This document shows, piece by piece, positions 36,976-45,327 of a stretch of 64,000 bases of DNA. Position 1 is the stretch's first letter. Every line of letters starts with the position of its first letter. Made by a program: the position numbers and the translations under genes. This stretch comes from Spongiihabitans sp965206355 (GTDB taxonomy: Bacteria > Pseudomonadota > Gammaproteobacteria > Arenicellales > Poriferihabitantaceae): contig OZ242212.1 in the NCBI GenBank assembly GCA_965206355.1, positions 1,984,001-2,048,000 on the forward strand. The letters are read 5' to 3'. Below the pieces are notes generated by a model, which worked only from the letters and a program-made list of their open reading frames with translations, had not been told where the DNA came from and did no database searches.

Positions 36976-38124
36976 TTAACCTGCCTGAAAATGACGCAGT
37001 GCTGCTCCGTTTACAATTACCTTTCTGGCGCGCTCCGCGCCATCCGCCAGAGTTGAAGCTAGTCCAACGTGTCTGAGACCGATAGCCACGCCATAGATTA
37101 AACTGTCACGCATGGGACCAGTGTTATTTGCCAGCGCATCCAGTCCTAGCTGCAGATTATGCTCCACTACCGCATGCAATTTATCGCTGTTCTGAAAGCC
37201 GGTTTGTTTGATGGCTTCTGCATACCGTTGTGGGATAGCAAGCATACGCACATCCTGCTCAATCCCCAGTTGTTTGGGGTCAAGCTGATGTAATTCTATG
37301 AGCGCATTGTCGGCATCATCAGCGTACTCGCTCTGATAGCCGAAATATCGAGATAATTGACTTAGCGAGGGAATACAACCACCTTCGGTGCCACGCACAA
37401 TCATCGCCGAATCAAATCCGCTCTGCTTTGCCAGCATCGCATAAATAGGTGGATAAGCCTTATGCACAAATCCGCTCATCAGATGAGTACTTCGGCAACC
37501 TGACAACGGTTTCAACACCACCTCAAGTGTTGACAAGCAACTGCGCTTGACTATCGCCTCACGCAGTTCAAGCAGATTGTGCAACTCGGGGATATAGTGC
37601 CTCTGATCGAGATAGCTCCAACCCACCTTGCCATCATCCAGACAAGAAACACTATCCGTCAGGTTTCTGTCAACATTTTTTCCTGCCGCTTCCAACACCA
37701 AACGTGTGGTAATACCGTATTTCGGGCCGACTGCCTCAAGCCCATGGGTATAGGTGGGCAAACCCGATGCCGCAAATACCGCAGGCAGAAAGGGGGTTGC
37801 GCTCAAGCCGCGCAAATAGCCATTAAAAGGATCGGCTATCGCCAGAATTTGCGCGGCTGTTGTTTGTTGCGTGCGTGTTTTCTTGATTAAGGCAGTTAAA
37901 ATACCCCGATTTTCTGCCTCGCTCTCGCGTTTCATGCGCAATACGATAAGAAATAATCCTGCACGAACCGCATCAATCTCACCATTAAGAATCATCGACA
38001 TAGCGTCTTCAGCCTGTGCCTGATTCAGTGATTTACTCAATTCCGGTCCGGTGGCAACACGTTGCAGATAGGCGCGCATCCGCGCTTGCGGGTTGGTTGT
38101 CTTGTTCACGGTATCGGCGCTCAT
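36976..38124 (-). CDS. ybiB: YbiB/TrpD2-like protein (glycosyltransferase family 3 fold)
   Basis: About 382 residues from the ATG at 38124; the frame is open to a TTG at 38235 touching the etfA stop, but that extension looks non-native. It resembles anthranilate phosphoribosyltransferase (helical N-terminal part with LNQAQAEDAMSMILNGEIDA, then the Rossmann-like part), but the PRPP-binding GTGGD loop is replaced (GLEAVGPKYGITTRLVLEAA). YbiB proteins of this type bind nucleic acid rather than make tryptophan. Other trp genes are absent here. Likely cotranscribed with etfBA upstream. Confidence 0.82.
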   Translation of the reverse strand: MSADTVNKTTNPQARMRAYLQRVATGPELSKSLNQAQAEDAMSMILNGEIDAVRAGLFLIVLRMKRESEAENRGILTALIKKTRTQQTTAAQILAIADPFNGYLRGLSATPFLPAVFAASGLPTYTHGLEAVGPKYGITTRLVLEAAGKNVDRNLTDSVSCLDDGKVGWSYLDQRHYIPELHNLLELREAIVKRSCLSTLEVVLKPLSGCRSTHLMSGFVHKAYPPIYAMLAKQSGFDSAMIVRGTEGGCIPSLSQLSRYFGYQSEYADDADNALIELHQLDPKQLGIEQDVRMLAIPQRYAEAIKQTGFQNSDKLHAVVEHNLQLGLDALANNTGPMRDSLIYGVAIGLRHVGLASTLADGAERARKVIVNGAALRHFQAG

Positions 38125-38235
38125 TTCCCCGCGCTTGCCATTCACATCAAATCGCCTATAATCACCGCCCTGATCCAACGAAAGCCGCCAAACTCTAGCC
38201 AACTCTGACAAACTTGGGCAAGCGTAATACCACAA

Positions 38236-39195
38236 CTATTTTTCTAGCTCTGCCTGTAACGCCGGCACAGCCACAAACAAATCCTCATTCCAGCCATAGT
38301 CAGCAATCTGAAAGATGGGAGCTTCGGCATCATTATTGATGGCAACGATGACTTTTGAGTCTTTCATTCCAGCCAGATGCTGAATCGCACCCGAAATACC
38401 CACTGCCATATACAAATCTGGTGCAACTACTTTTCCGGTTTGTCCAACCTGATAGTCATTGGGGACAAATCCGGCATCAACCGCTGCCCGCGATGCACCA
38501 ACGGCACCGCCAAGCTGATCAGCCAGTTTTTCAAGTATCGAAAAGTTCTCTCCGCTTTGCATCCCACGCCCACCCGAAACAACCACTCGGGCAGAAGTTA
38601 ATTCTGGTCGTTCAGTGGCACTCAGTGCCTGTCCAACAAACTGCACCGCAGTGGTCGCACCGACCTCATCCAGCTTTTCAATGTCAGCACCGTCGTCGGC
38701 ACTTTCAGCATCAGCCGCTTCAAATGCCGTGGTGCGGACGGTAATCATTTTCACCGCATCAGCAGATTTCACCTTTGACAACGCATTACCCGCATAAATT
38801 GATCGCACAAAGGTATCGCCATCAACCACCTCGCTAATATCCGAGATTGCCTGTACATCACACAGTGCAGCTGCATAGGGAATCAATGCCTTGCCAAAGG
38901 TTGAAGCGGCTGCCAGCACATGACTGTAAGCCGTGCTATCAACCACTGATTTCACCAGTGCCGCGGTGTTTTCAGTAATCTCATTGGCATAAGCAGCACA
39001 ATCACACAGTCGTACCTGACTAACCCCGACTATTTTCGCTGCCGCTTCGGCAACACCCGTGCAGTCCTGACCGACAACCAAAACATGCACATCGCCACCC
39101 ACTGCTGTGGCAATTTTTGTGGCAGCGGTTACGGTATTGAGGGTTGCTAATGCTAATACCGATTTATCGTGCTCTGCTATTACCAGAATACTCAT
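38236..39195 (-). CDS. etfA: Electron transfer flavoprotein alpha subunit
   Basis: 319 residues. N-terminal domain (ILVIAEHDKSVLALATLNTV) and the C-terminal FAD-binding domain with VVSGGRGMQSGENFSILEKL, GASRAAVDAGFVPNDYQVGQ, TGKVVAPDLYMAVGISGAIQ and AINNDAEAPIFQIADYG. Carries electrons from acyl-CoA and other dehydrogenases to ETF:ubiquinone oxidoreductase. Adjacent to etfB with no gap. Confidence 0.97.
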   Translation of the reverse strand: MSILVIAEHDKSVLALATLNTVTAATKIATAVGGDVHVLVVGQDCTGVAEAAAKIVGVSQVRLCDCAAYANEITENTAALVKSVVDSTAYSHVLAAASTFGKALIPYAAALCDVQAISDISEVVDGDTFVRSIYAGNALSKVKSADAVKMITVRTTAFEAADAESADDGADIEKLDEVGATTAVQFVGQALSATERPELTSARVVVSGGRGMQSGENFSILEKLADQLGGAVGASRAAVDAGFVPNDYQVGQTGKVVAPDLYMAVGISGAIQHLAGMKDSKVIVAINNDAEAPIFQIADYGWNEDLFVAVPALQAELEK

Positions 39196-39945
39196 TTAAA
39201 TCACCTTCGCTTCGTTTTTTAGTTTATCAACCAATTCAGCCGCACTTGCAACCATAATACCCGCATCTCGCTCCGCCGGTTCGGTGACTTGTAGCACTTC
39301 AATACGATTACTGACATCCACCGCCAACTGTTCGGGCGTTATCATATCAATGGGTTTCTTCTTCGCCTTCATAATATTCGGCAAGGAAGCATATCGCGGC
39401 TCGTTCAGTCGCAAGTCAGTGGTCACCACCGCAGGACAGGTTATTTGTAATTGTTCCAATCCGGCATCAATTTCCCGAGTAATCGCAAATCCGCCGTCAT
39501 TCTTTTCTATTTTAGAAATATAACTTCCCAGTGGTCGTTGCATAATCGCAGCCAGCATCTGACCGGTTTGATTATTGTCGTCATCAATAGATTGTTTACC
39601 GAGAATAATCAGATCGGTTGCTTCTTGTTCTGCGACCGCTTTAATCATTTTAGCAATCACCAGCGGTTCCAATATGGCATCAGTATTGATATGAATGCCA
39701 CGGTCAGCACCCATTGCCAGACCCGAACGAATCGTTTCTTGACATTTTTCAGGACCGGCAGAAAGCAGAATAACCTCTTCAGCATGTCCGGCTTCTTTCA
39801 GACGCAACGCTTCCTCCACCGCAATTTCGCAAAACGGGTTCATCGCCATTTTAACATTAGCTGTTTCAACACCTGTTTGGTCAGCCTTAACTCTAACCCT
39901 GATGTTTGCGTCAATGACGCGTTTGATAGGTACCAGTATCTTCAT
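39196..39945 (-). CDS. etfB: Electron transfer flavoprotein beta subunit
   Basis: 249 residues. MKILVPIKRVIDANIRVRVK at the start, MAMNPFCEIAVEEALRLKEA, and the AMP/loop region ILGKQSIDDDNNQTGQMLAA followed by LRLNEPRYASLPNIMKAKKK, the ETF-beta signature. The stop abuts the etfA start. Its dehydrogenase partners are not in the window. Confidence 0.97.
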   Translation of the reverse strand: MKILVPIKRVIDANIRVRVKADQTGVETANVKMAMNPFCEIAVEEALRLKEAGHAEEVILLSAGPEKCQETIRSGLAMGADRGIHINTDAILEPLVIAKMIKAVAEQEATDLIILGKQSIDDDNNQTGQMLAAIMQRPLGSYISKIEKNDGGFAITREIDAGLEQLQITCPAVVTTDLRLNEPRYASLPNIMKAKKKPIDMITPEQLAVDVSNRIEVLQVTEPAERDAGIMVASAAELVDKLKNEAKVI

Positions 39946-40161
39946 TTCGTTGATTCTCCTCGAAACAATGGATGGATAGCGAAAATTGGCGCGGATTTTA
40001 CCCTAATATTAATATGGTGAGTAGTCGCTTATCCACTTAAATTAGCATAAATTTCACATCATAAAAAGATGACATTGTGCCGACCATTGGGACGATCATT
40101 AAGGTAAGATACACCCTATTTTTGTACAGTTTTGTACGGGATAGCCCGTCATTAGCGCATT

Positions 40162-40953
40162 ATGCCAGAAAAACAATCTGTCGCCTTAGAACAATATGTG
40201 CAAACTGCCATTGAGGCAGCCGATCAGGCGCGTATTATCACCCGAAAATGGTTCCGTTCGGAGATGACCGTTGCTAACAAGCAGGACAAAACGCCAGTAA
40301 CGATTGCTGACCAGCAAACCGAGCAGGTAATCAAAGACATCATCCTCAATCGCTATCCGCAGCACGGTTTTTTCGGTGAGGAAAGCGGTCAGCAGTTAAA
40401 CCATGCTGAATGGCAATGGGTTGTTGATCCTATTGACGGCACCAAATGTTTCGCAACTGGCATGCCTACTTTTGGCACCTTGATTGGCTTGTTGTATCAG
40501 CAAGTGCCGGTCATCGGCATCATTGATCATGCGCTACTGGACGAAAGATGGATTGGCATTCAGGGTTGCGAAACGACTCATAACGGCACGGTTTGTCGCA
40601 CCCGCTCGACTGACTCGCTGGCTAATGCGACCGCCTACATCACCACCGTGGATATGTTTGACGAAAGCAACAGCGAACGCGCCCATTCGCTCACTAAAAG
40701 CTGTCAATTCCGGGTATTTGGCGGCGATAGTTACAGTTATGGACTGCTCGCATCCGGCTATAATGATCTAGTGTGCGAAGCCGATCTCAAGCCGTATGAT
40801 TATTGCGCCCTGATAGCGGTGATAAACGGTGCCGGTGGCATAATAACCGACTGGCAAGGCAAGCCACTGACCTTGGCATCGGCTGGCGAAGTGCTGGCAT
40901 CGGCAAATGCGTCATTACATCAGCTTGCCCTAGAAAAACTGATGCAACCGTAA
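40162..40953 (+). CDS. Inositol-monophosphatase-family phosphatase, HisN-like
   Basis: 263 residues. The Mg-binding motifs are GFFGEESG, WVVDPIDGTKCFATGMPTFG and CEADLKPYDYCALIAVINGA, the last close to those of HisN-type histidinol-phosphatases (GGDSYSYGLLASGYNDLV precedes it). Most similar by motif to the histidinol-phosphate phosphatase branch rather than SuhB. Monocistronic, 80 bp before ettA; no his genes nearby, so the substrate is inferred. Confidence 0.85.
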   Translation: MPEKQSVALEQYVQTAIEAADQARIITRKWFRSEMTVANKQDKTPVTIADQQTEQVIKDIILNRYPQHGFFGEESGQQLNHAEWQWVVDPIDGTKCFATGMPTFGTLIGLLYQQVPVIGIIDHALLDERWIGIQGCETTHNGTVCRTRSTDSLANATAYITTVDMFDESNSERAHSLTKSCQFRVFGGDSYSYGLLASGYNDLVCEADLKPYDYCALIAVINGAGGIITDWQGKPLTLASAGEVLASANASLHQLALEKLMQP

Positions 40954-41032
40954 GCGGAATCAAAATCACCATTACTGCCACTCACATTTAGCGGTAAGAC
41001 ATGAACATAAAAACAATTGAGGACTCTAATCA

Positions 41033-42694
41033 ATGGCGCAATACGTTTTCACCATGAATGGCGTGGGCAAAGTCGTCCCGCCGAATCGACAGATACTGAA
41101 AGATATTTATCTGAACTTTTTCCCCGGTGCAAAAATCGGTGTACTGGGCTATAACGGCGGCGGCAAATCGACACTACTCAAAATCATGGCTGGCATTGAC
41201 ACTAATATCATCGGCGAAGCGCGACCGCGAGCCGATGTGCGCATTGGCTATCTGGCGCAAGAACCCGAATTAGATGAATCCAAAGATGTTCGCGGTAATG
41301 TTGAAGAAGGCATGGCAGACATTAACCGTGCTAAACAACAACTGGAAGCAGTGTATGCCGCTTATGCGGAGGCCGATGCTGATTTTGATGCACTGGCAAA
41401 GCAACAGGCACATTTGGAAGACATTGTGCAGGCGGCAGACGCGCACAACCTTGAGCATAAATTTGAAATTGCCGCTGATGCGTTGCGGTTACCGCCCTGG
41501 GATACGCCTATCAAAACACTTTCGGGTGGTGAAAGACGACGGGTCGCACTCTGCCGATTGCTGTTATCCAATCCGGATATGTTGATTCTGGATGAACCAA
41601 CCAACCACCTTGATGCCGAATCCATCGCCTGGCTGGAGAGATTTTTGCTTGAATTTGAGGGTACCGTAGTTGCGGTTACCCATGATCGTTATTTTCTTGA
41701 CAATGTTGCCGGCTGGATTCTTGAACTTGACCGTGGTGCAGGCATCCCTTGGGAAGGCAATTATTCTTCATGGCTTGAACAAAAAGAAACCCGACTAGCG
41801 CAGGAACAAAAGAGCGAGCAGGCTCGAATTAAAAGCATCAAAAACGAGCTGGAATGGGTTCGTTCCAACCCTAAAGGACGACACGCCAAAAGCAAGGCGC
41901 GTATTAAACGCTTCGAGGAAATTTGCTCAAGCGACTACCAAAAACGCGCTGAAACGAATGAAATTTATATTCCACCAGGACCACGCCTCGGCGATCTGGT
42001 CATTGAAGCCAAGCAGATTTCTAAATCTTTCGGCGACAACCTGCTGTATGAAAACTTGAGTTTCAGCCTACCCAAAGGTGGCATAGTCGGCATTATCGGT
42101 GCTAATGGTGCGGGCAAGACAACGCTCTTTCGTATGATGACGCAACAGCAACAACCGACATCGGGAGAGTTTCGGGTTGGCGAGACGGTCAAAGTTGCCT
42201 ATGTTGATCAATCACGAGATACGTTGGATGCCAATAAAAGTGTTTTTGAAGAGGTCTCCAACGGTCTGGATTTGATGCTAGTCAACGGTCACCAAGTACA
42301 ATCGCGGCGTTACCTCGGTCGTTTTAATTTCAAAAGTACCGACCAGCAAAAAAAGGTGGGGACTTTATCTGGTGGTGAACGTAATCGCGTACATTTAGCC
42401 AAAGTCCTCGCCAGTGGTGGTAATTTACTGCTACTTGATGAACCGACTAATGATCTGGATGTAGAAACGCTGCGCGCATTGGAAGAAGCCATCTTGAATT
42501 ATCCGGGTTGTGTCGCTGTTATTGCTCACGACCGCTGGTTTCTGGACAGAATCGCAACCCACATCCTCGCTTTTGAAGGTCATTCTCAAGTTACTTGGTT
42601 TGACGGAAATTATAGCGACTACGCCGAAGACTACAAACGCCGCCACGGCGGCACCATCAAGCCGCAGCGGATGCGTTATAAGCGATTAAAGTAA
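41033..42694 (+). CDS. ettA: Energy-dependent translational throttle protein EttA (ABC-F)
   Basis: 553 residues with two ABC ATPase cassettes and no membrane domain. Walker A motifs: GYNGGGKSTLLKIMAG and GANGAGKTTLFRMM; signatures LSGGERRRVALCRLLL and LSGGERNRVHLAKVLA; Walker B LILDEPTNHLDAESIAWLE and LLLDEPTNDLDVETLRALE. The inter-domain linker (about 245-310) is basic. EttA binds the ribosomal E site and gates translation by ADP/ATP ratio. A truncated MITE begins 4 bp after the stop. Confidence 0.96.
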   Translation: MAQYVFTMNGVGKVVPPNRQILKDIYLNFFPGAKIGVLGYNGGGKSTLLKIMAGIDTNIIGEARPRADVRIGYLAQEPELDESKDVRGNVEEGMADINRAKQQLEAVYAAYAEADADFDALAKQQAHLEDIVQAADAHNLEHKFEIAADALRLPPWDTPIKTLSGGERRRVALCRLLLSNPDMLILDEPTNHLDAESIAWLERFLLEFEGTVVAVTHDRYFLDNVAGWILELDRGAGIPWEGNYSSWLEQKETRLAQEQKSEQARIKSIKNELEWVRSNPKGRHAKSKARIKRFEEICSSDYQKRAETNEIYIPPGPRLGDLVIEAKQISKSFGDNLLYENLSFSLPKGGIVGIIGANGAGKTTLFRMMTQQQQPTSGEFRVGETVKVAYVDQSRDTLDANKSVFEEVSNGLDLMLVNGHQVQSRRYLGRFNFKSTDQQKKVGTLSGGERNRVHLAKVLASGGNLLLLDEPTNDLDVETLRALEEAILNYPGCVAVIAHDRWFLDRIATHILAFEGHSQVTWFDGNYSDYAEDYKRRHGGTIKPQRMRYKRLK

Positions 42695-42697
42695 ATT

Positions 42698-42787
42698 GAG
42701 ACTTTTGCACGAAAGCCATTTCACCTGCATGTTGCGTTAAAATCGTACTCAATCGGTCATTTATAAGCATAAACTCCCTAATTCCGT
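42698..42787. mobile_element. MITE copy 3, truncated (about 90 bp)
   Basis: Starts GAGACTTTTGCACGAAAGCC and follows the family sequence through CAATCGGTCATTTATAAGC to CTAATTCCGT, then stops; the right-hand 50 bp including the second terminal repeat are missing. It lies between ettA and the converging yciA. No target duplication can be judged. Confidence 0.85.
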
Positions 42788-42812
42788 AATTCGAATGAAT
42801 ACCAACCACCAG

Positions 42813-43196
42813 CTATGGCTGGTCAATGCGTTGTATGGTTATGGGTTTTCGATTTTTGTCTATGCAGACATAGGTATATGTTGCCTCGGTTACCTTCATA
42901 TCCTGTTGCGGCGATCGCTTGCGTCTAACCCAAGTTTCGATGTGTATGGAAATTGAGCTCGTGCCAATGTGTGTGGTTTTGCAAAAACAACTCACCTGAT
43001 CACCGACAAACACGGGCAGGTGGAAGGTCATACCTTCTACTGCCACAGTAACAATTCGCTCCTTGACGATATAGCTGGTATGGATTGCGCCGGCCAAATC
43101 CATTTGCGCCATAATCCATCCGCCAAAAATATCACCGCTCGGATTCGCATCCGCTGGCATGGCGATGGTACGCAATGATGGAAACTGTTCGTTCAC
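42813..43196 (-). CDS. yciA: Acyl-CoA thioesterase YciA (hotdog fold)
   Basis: 127 residues. The hotdog signature is ANPSGDIFGGWIMAQMDLAG with the catalytic Asp, followed by VTVAVEGMTFHLPVFVGDQV. YciA hydrolyses a broad range of acyl-CoAs. It lies near yciB and yciI, as in E. coli, though the strand arrangement differs. Confidence 0.93.
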   Translation of the reverse strand: MNEQFPSLRTIAMPADANPSGDIFGGWIMAQMDLAGAIHTSYIVKERIVTVAVEGMTFHLPVFVGDQVSCFCKTTHIGTSSISIHIETWVRRKRSPQQDMKVTEATYTYVCIDKNRKPITIQRIDQP

Positions 43197-43250
43197 AAGC
43201 TCGGCTTGTACAGGCGGGTTGTTGTCATTTGCTCGATATGGCGCATTACG

Positions 43251-43892
43251 TTAGATTATCGGATTGAAATAGTGTCGCCCGGATGAAATGGCAGCTATTT
43301 CCTGTAACAACAGCTCAAAGTATTCCTCATTATGCAGAAAACTTAGACTTTCCGCATTGACCATCAACAGTGCCGAATTGCGGTATGACAGAAAATATCT
43401 GGCATATGATTCGGTTAACTGATCCAAATAATCACGCTCCATATTGCGTTCAAATAACACCCCTCTTCTGCGTATCCGACTAATCAACACATCAGTCGGT
43501 GCTTGTAAATAAACCACTAAGTCCGGATCAGGAACCTCTGGCGAGAGTTGTCGGTAAACTTGATCGTACAGGTATAATTCGTCTTCATCCAGCGTGATAT
43601 GTGCAAACAAGGGATCCTTATCCAACATAAAATCAGCAATCCGTAGCGGTGTGAATAAATCTCCCTGACGTAACTCTTTTAATTGATGTACCCGTTGGAA
43701 AAGGAAATATAACTGGGTTTGTAGCGCATACTGTTCTGGAAATTTATAAAATCGTTCCAGAAACGGATTCTCAGCAGGTTGTTCCAGCATCACAGTGCCA
43801 CCCAGGGACGATGCGATTTTTCTGGCAAGGGTTGTCTTCCCTACTCCAATCGGCCCCTCTATAACAATGTATTTCTTGTTTATTTTTTTCAC
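43251..43892 (-). CDS. Deoxynucleoside kinase family protein
   Basis: 213 residues. P-loop IVIEGPIGVGKTTLARKIA, FLERFYKFPEQYALQTQLYF (substrate region), the DR-like motif DFMLDKDPLFAHITL and the LID Arg cluster SRIRRRGVLFERNMERDYLD. This matches the deoxyguanosine/deoxyadenosine kinase-like family found in many gammaproteobacteria and often linked to panBC or folK. Here it neighbours yciA. The substrate is not proven by sequence. Confidence 0.87.
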   Translation of the reverse strand: MKKINKKYIVIEGPIGVGKTTLARKIASSLGGTVMLEQPAENPFLERFYKFPEQYALQTQLYFLFQRVHQLKELRQGDLFTPLRIADFMLDKDPLFAHITLDEDELYLYDQVYRQLSPEVPDPDLVVYLQAPTDVLISRIRRRGVLFERNMERDYLDQLTESYARYFLSYRNSALLMVNAESLSFLHNEEYFELLLQEIAAISSGRHYFNPII

Positions 43893-44074
43893 CTTGTTGT
43901 TTATATTGTCTGGTAATCGTTGCGGATCACCATAGTAACCCGAACAAAACTATAATCGGCACAAAAAGAGTTGCCAACATTGCGGAAAACCCCCTGATTA
44001 TTATAGATGTTCCCTTAATTTTTTCTGTCAATCCGATATACTCCTGCAGATACCACAACCAACATACCACGATT

Positions 44075-44644
44075 ATGAAGCTTCTGTTTGACCTGTTTCC
44101 CCTGCTGATATTTTTTAGCGCATTCAAATTTTACGATATTTATGTCGCCACTGCGGCAACAATTATTGCCACATTCATCCAAGTTACCATATTCTGGATC
44201 AAAAATCGCTGCTTTGAATCGATGCACATCATGACGCTGGTAATTATCACCTTTTTTGGTGGTTTAACCATACTTTTACAAGATGATATATTTATAAAAT
44301 GGAAACCTACTGTTATCAATTGGCTGTTTTCCGCTATCATTATCGGGATGTTGCTGTTTACCAGAAAATCTGCTTTGGAATACATCATGGGCAAGCAAAT
44401 CACTTTGCCCGATGCGATCTGGAAAAACCTGAACCGTGCCTGGGCAGGGTTCTTTCTGGTATTAGGCTTTCTTAATCTGTATATTGCATTTTACTACAAT
44501 TTAGATGCCGAGCCAGCACACCGTACCGCAACATGGGTAAACTTCAAGGTATTCGGATTGCTCGGGCTGACGCTGATTTTTGCCCTTGGGCAGATGCTTT
44601 TTCTCGCCAAACATATAAAAATGAAGAGCAGTGAGGATAACTAA
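44075..44644 (+). CDS. yciB: YciB/IspZ inner-membrane protein (septation protein A)
   Basis: 189 residues with five or six membrane helices. Family features: LFDLFPLLIFFSAFKFYDIY at the N-terminus, ATAATIIATFIQVTIFW, FGGLTILLQDDIFIKWKPTV and a short charged tail. YciB interacts with the divisome/elongasome in E. coli. The stop overlaps the yciI start (TAATG). Confidence 0.94.
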   Translation: MKLLFDLFPLLIFFSAFKFYDIYVATAATIIATFIQVTIFWIKNRCFESMHIMTLVIITFFGGLTILLQDDIFIKWKPTVINWLFSAIIIGMLLFTRKSALEYIMGKQITLPDAIWKNLNRAWAGFFLVLGFLNLYIAFYYNLDAEPAHRTATWVNFKVFGLLGLTLIFALGQMLFLAKHIKMKSSEDN

Positions 44645-44943
44645 TGTATTACAGCATTTACGCAACCGATGTCACAAATAGTCTGGAAAATCGCCTCAAA
44701 ACGCGCATCGCCCATATTGAACGCTTAAAAGAATTAGTCAATCAGGGGCGATTACTGGTTGCCGGACCCAGTCCCGCGATTGATAGTGAAGAGCCGGGAG
44801 CCGCCGGCTTTAGCGGCAGTGTAATCATCGCCGAATTTGATTCATTAGAAGCCGCCCAAAGCTGGGCAGAAACCGACCCATATTGGGCTGCGGGTGTTTA
44901 TGAAAGCGTGGAAGTAAAACCCTATAAAAAAGTGCTACCTTGA
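44644..44943 (+). CDS. yciI: YciI-like family protein
   Basis: 99 residues. The dimeric alpha/beta YCII fold: YYSIYATDVTNSLENRLKTR, the conserved His-containing AHIERLKELVNQGRLLVAGP, then GSVIIAEFDSLEAAQSWAET and DPYWAAGVYESVEVKPYKKV. The fold includes a putative His-Asp active site; no reaction is known. Coupled to yciB. Confidence 0.94.
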   Translation: MYYSIYATDVTNSLENRLKTRIAHIERLKELVNQGRLLVAGPSPAIDSEEPGAAGFSGSVIIAEFDSLEAAQSWAETDPYWAAGVYESVEVKPYKKVLP

Positions 44944-44996
44944 GATTTAGCTTGTTTTGATTGCCACAAGGGTGAATAATTAAACATTCATAATTC

Positions 44997-45158
44997 GAGA
45001 CCTTTGCACGAAAGCCATTTCACCTGCATGCTGCGTCGCCTAAAAGCGCCTACTGTTGGTAAAATCGTACTCAATCGGTCATTTATAAGCATAAACTCCC
45101 TCATTCCGTGCGTTTTTGCCTGGCCTGAAAGCGAAATCATCTTCCGTGCAAAGATCTC
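44997..45158. mobile_element. MITE copy 4 (162 bp, long form), with TSD AATTC
   Basis: Same ends as the other copies but with about 22 extra internal bases (CGCCTAAAAGCGCCTACTGT region). Direct repeats AATTC lie at 44992-44996 and 45159-45163. The 169 bp between the element and the autotransporter stop hold no gene. It marks the left edge of the accessory island. Confidence 0.93.
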
Positions 45159-45327
45159 AATTCGTAATTACTCTCCCCTCTGTCGCTATTTTTTCTTCCT
45201 GACTTCGCGGTCTACTGTTTCTAAATCGCTGACGGCCCAGTAAATACAGGAGTCTTTTGTTGAGATCGGTTTGCAATGCCTAGGTATTCTTTCTTTCCTT
45301 TATAAATCAATAGGTTAGACAACGAGT

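Noticed and set aside
42788..42812. Right end of MITE copy 3
   Set aside because: The sequence after CTAATTCCGT no longer follows the family, so the copy was called truncated.
43927..44127. 66-codon minus-strand frame with a hydrophobic end
   Set aside because: Starts inside yciB, no SD, no recognisable domain; probably AT-rich chance.
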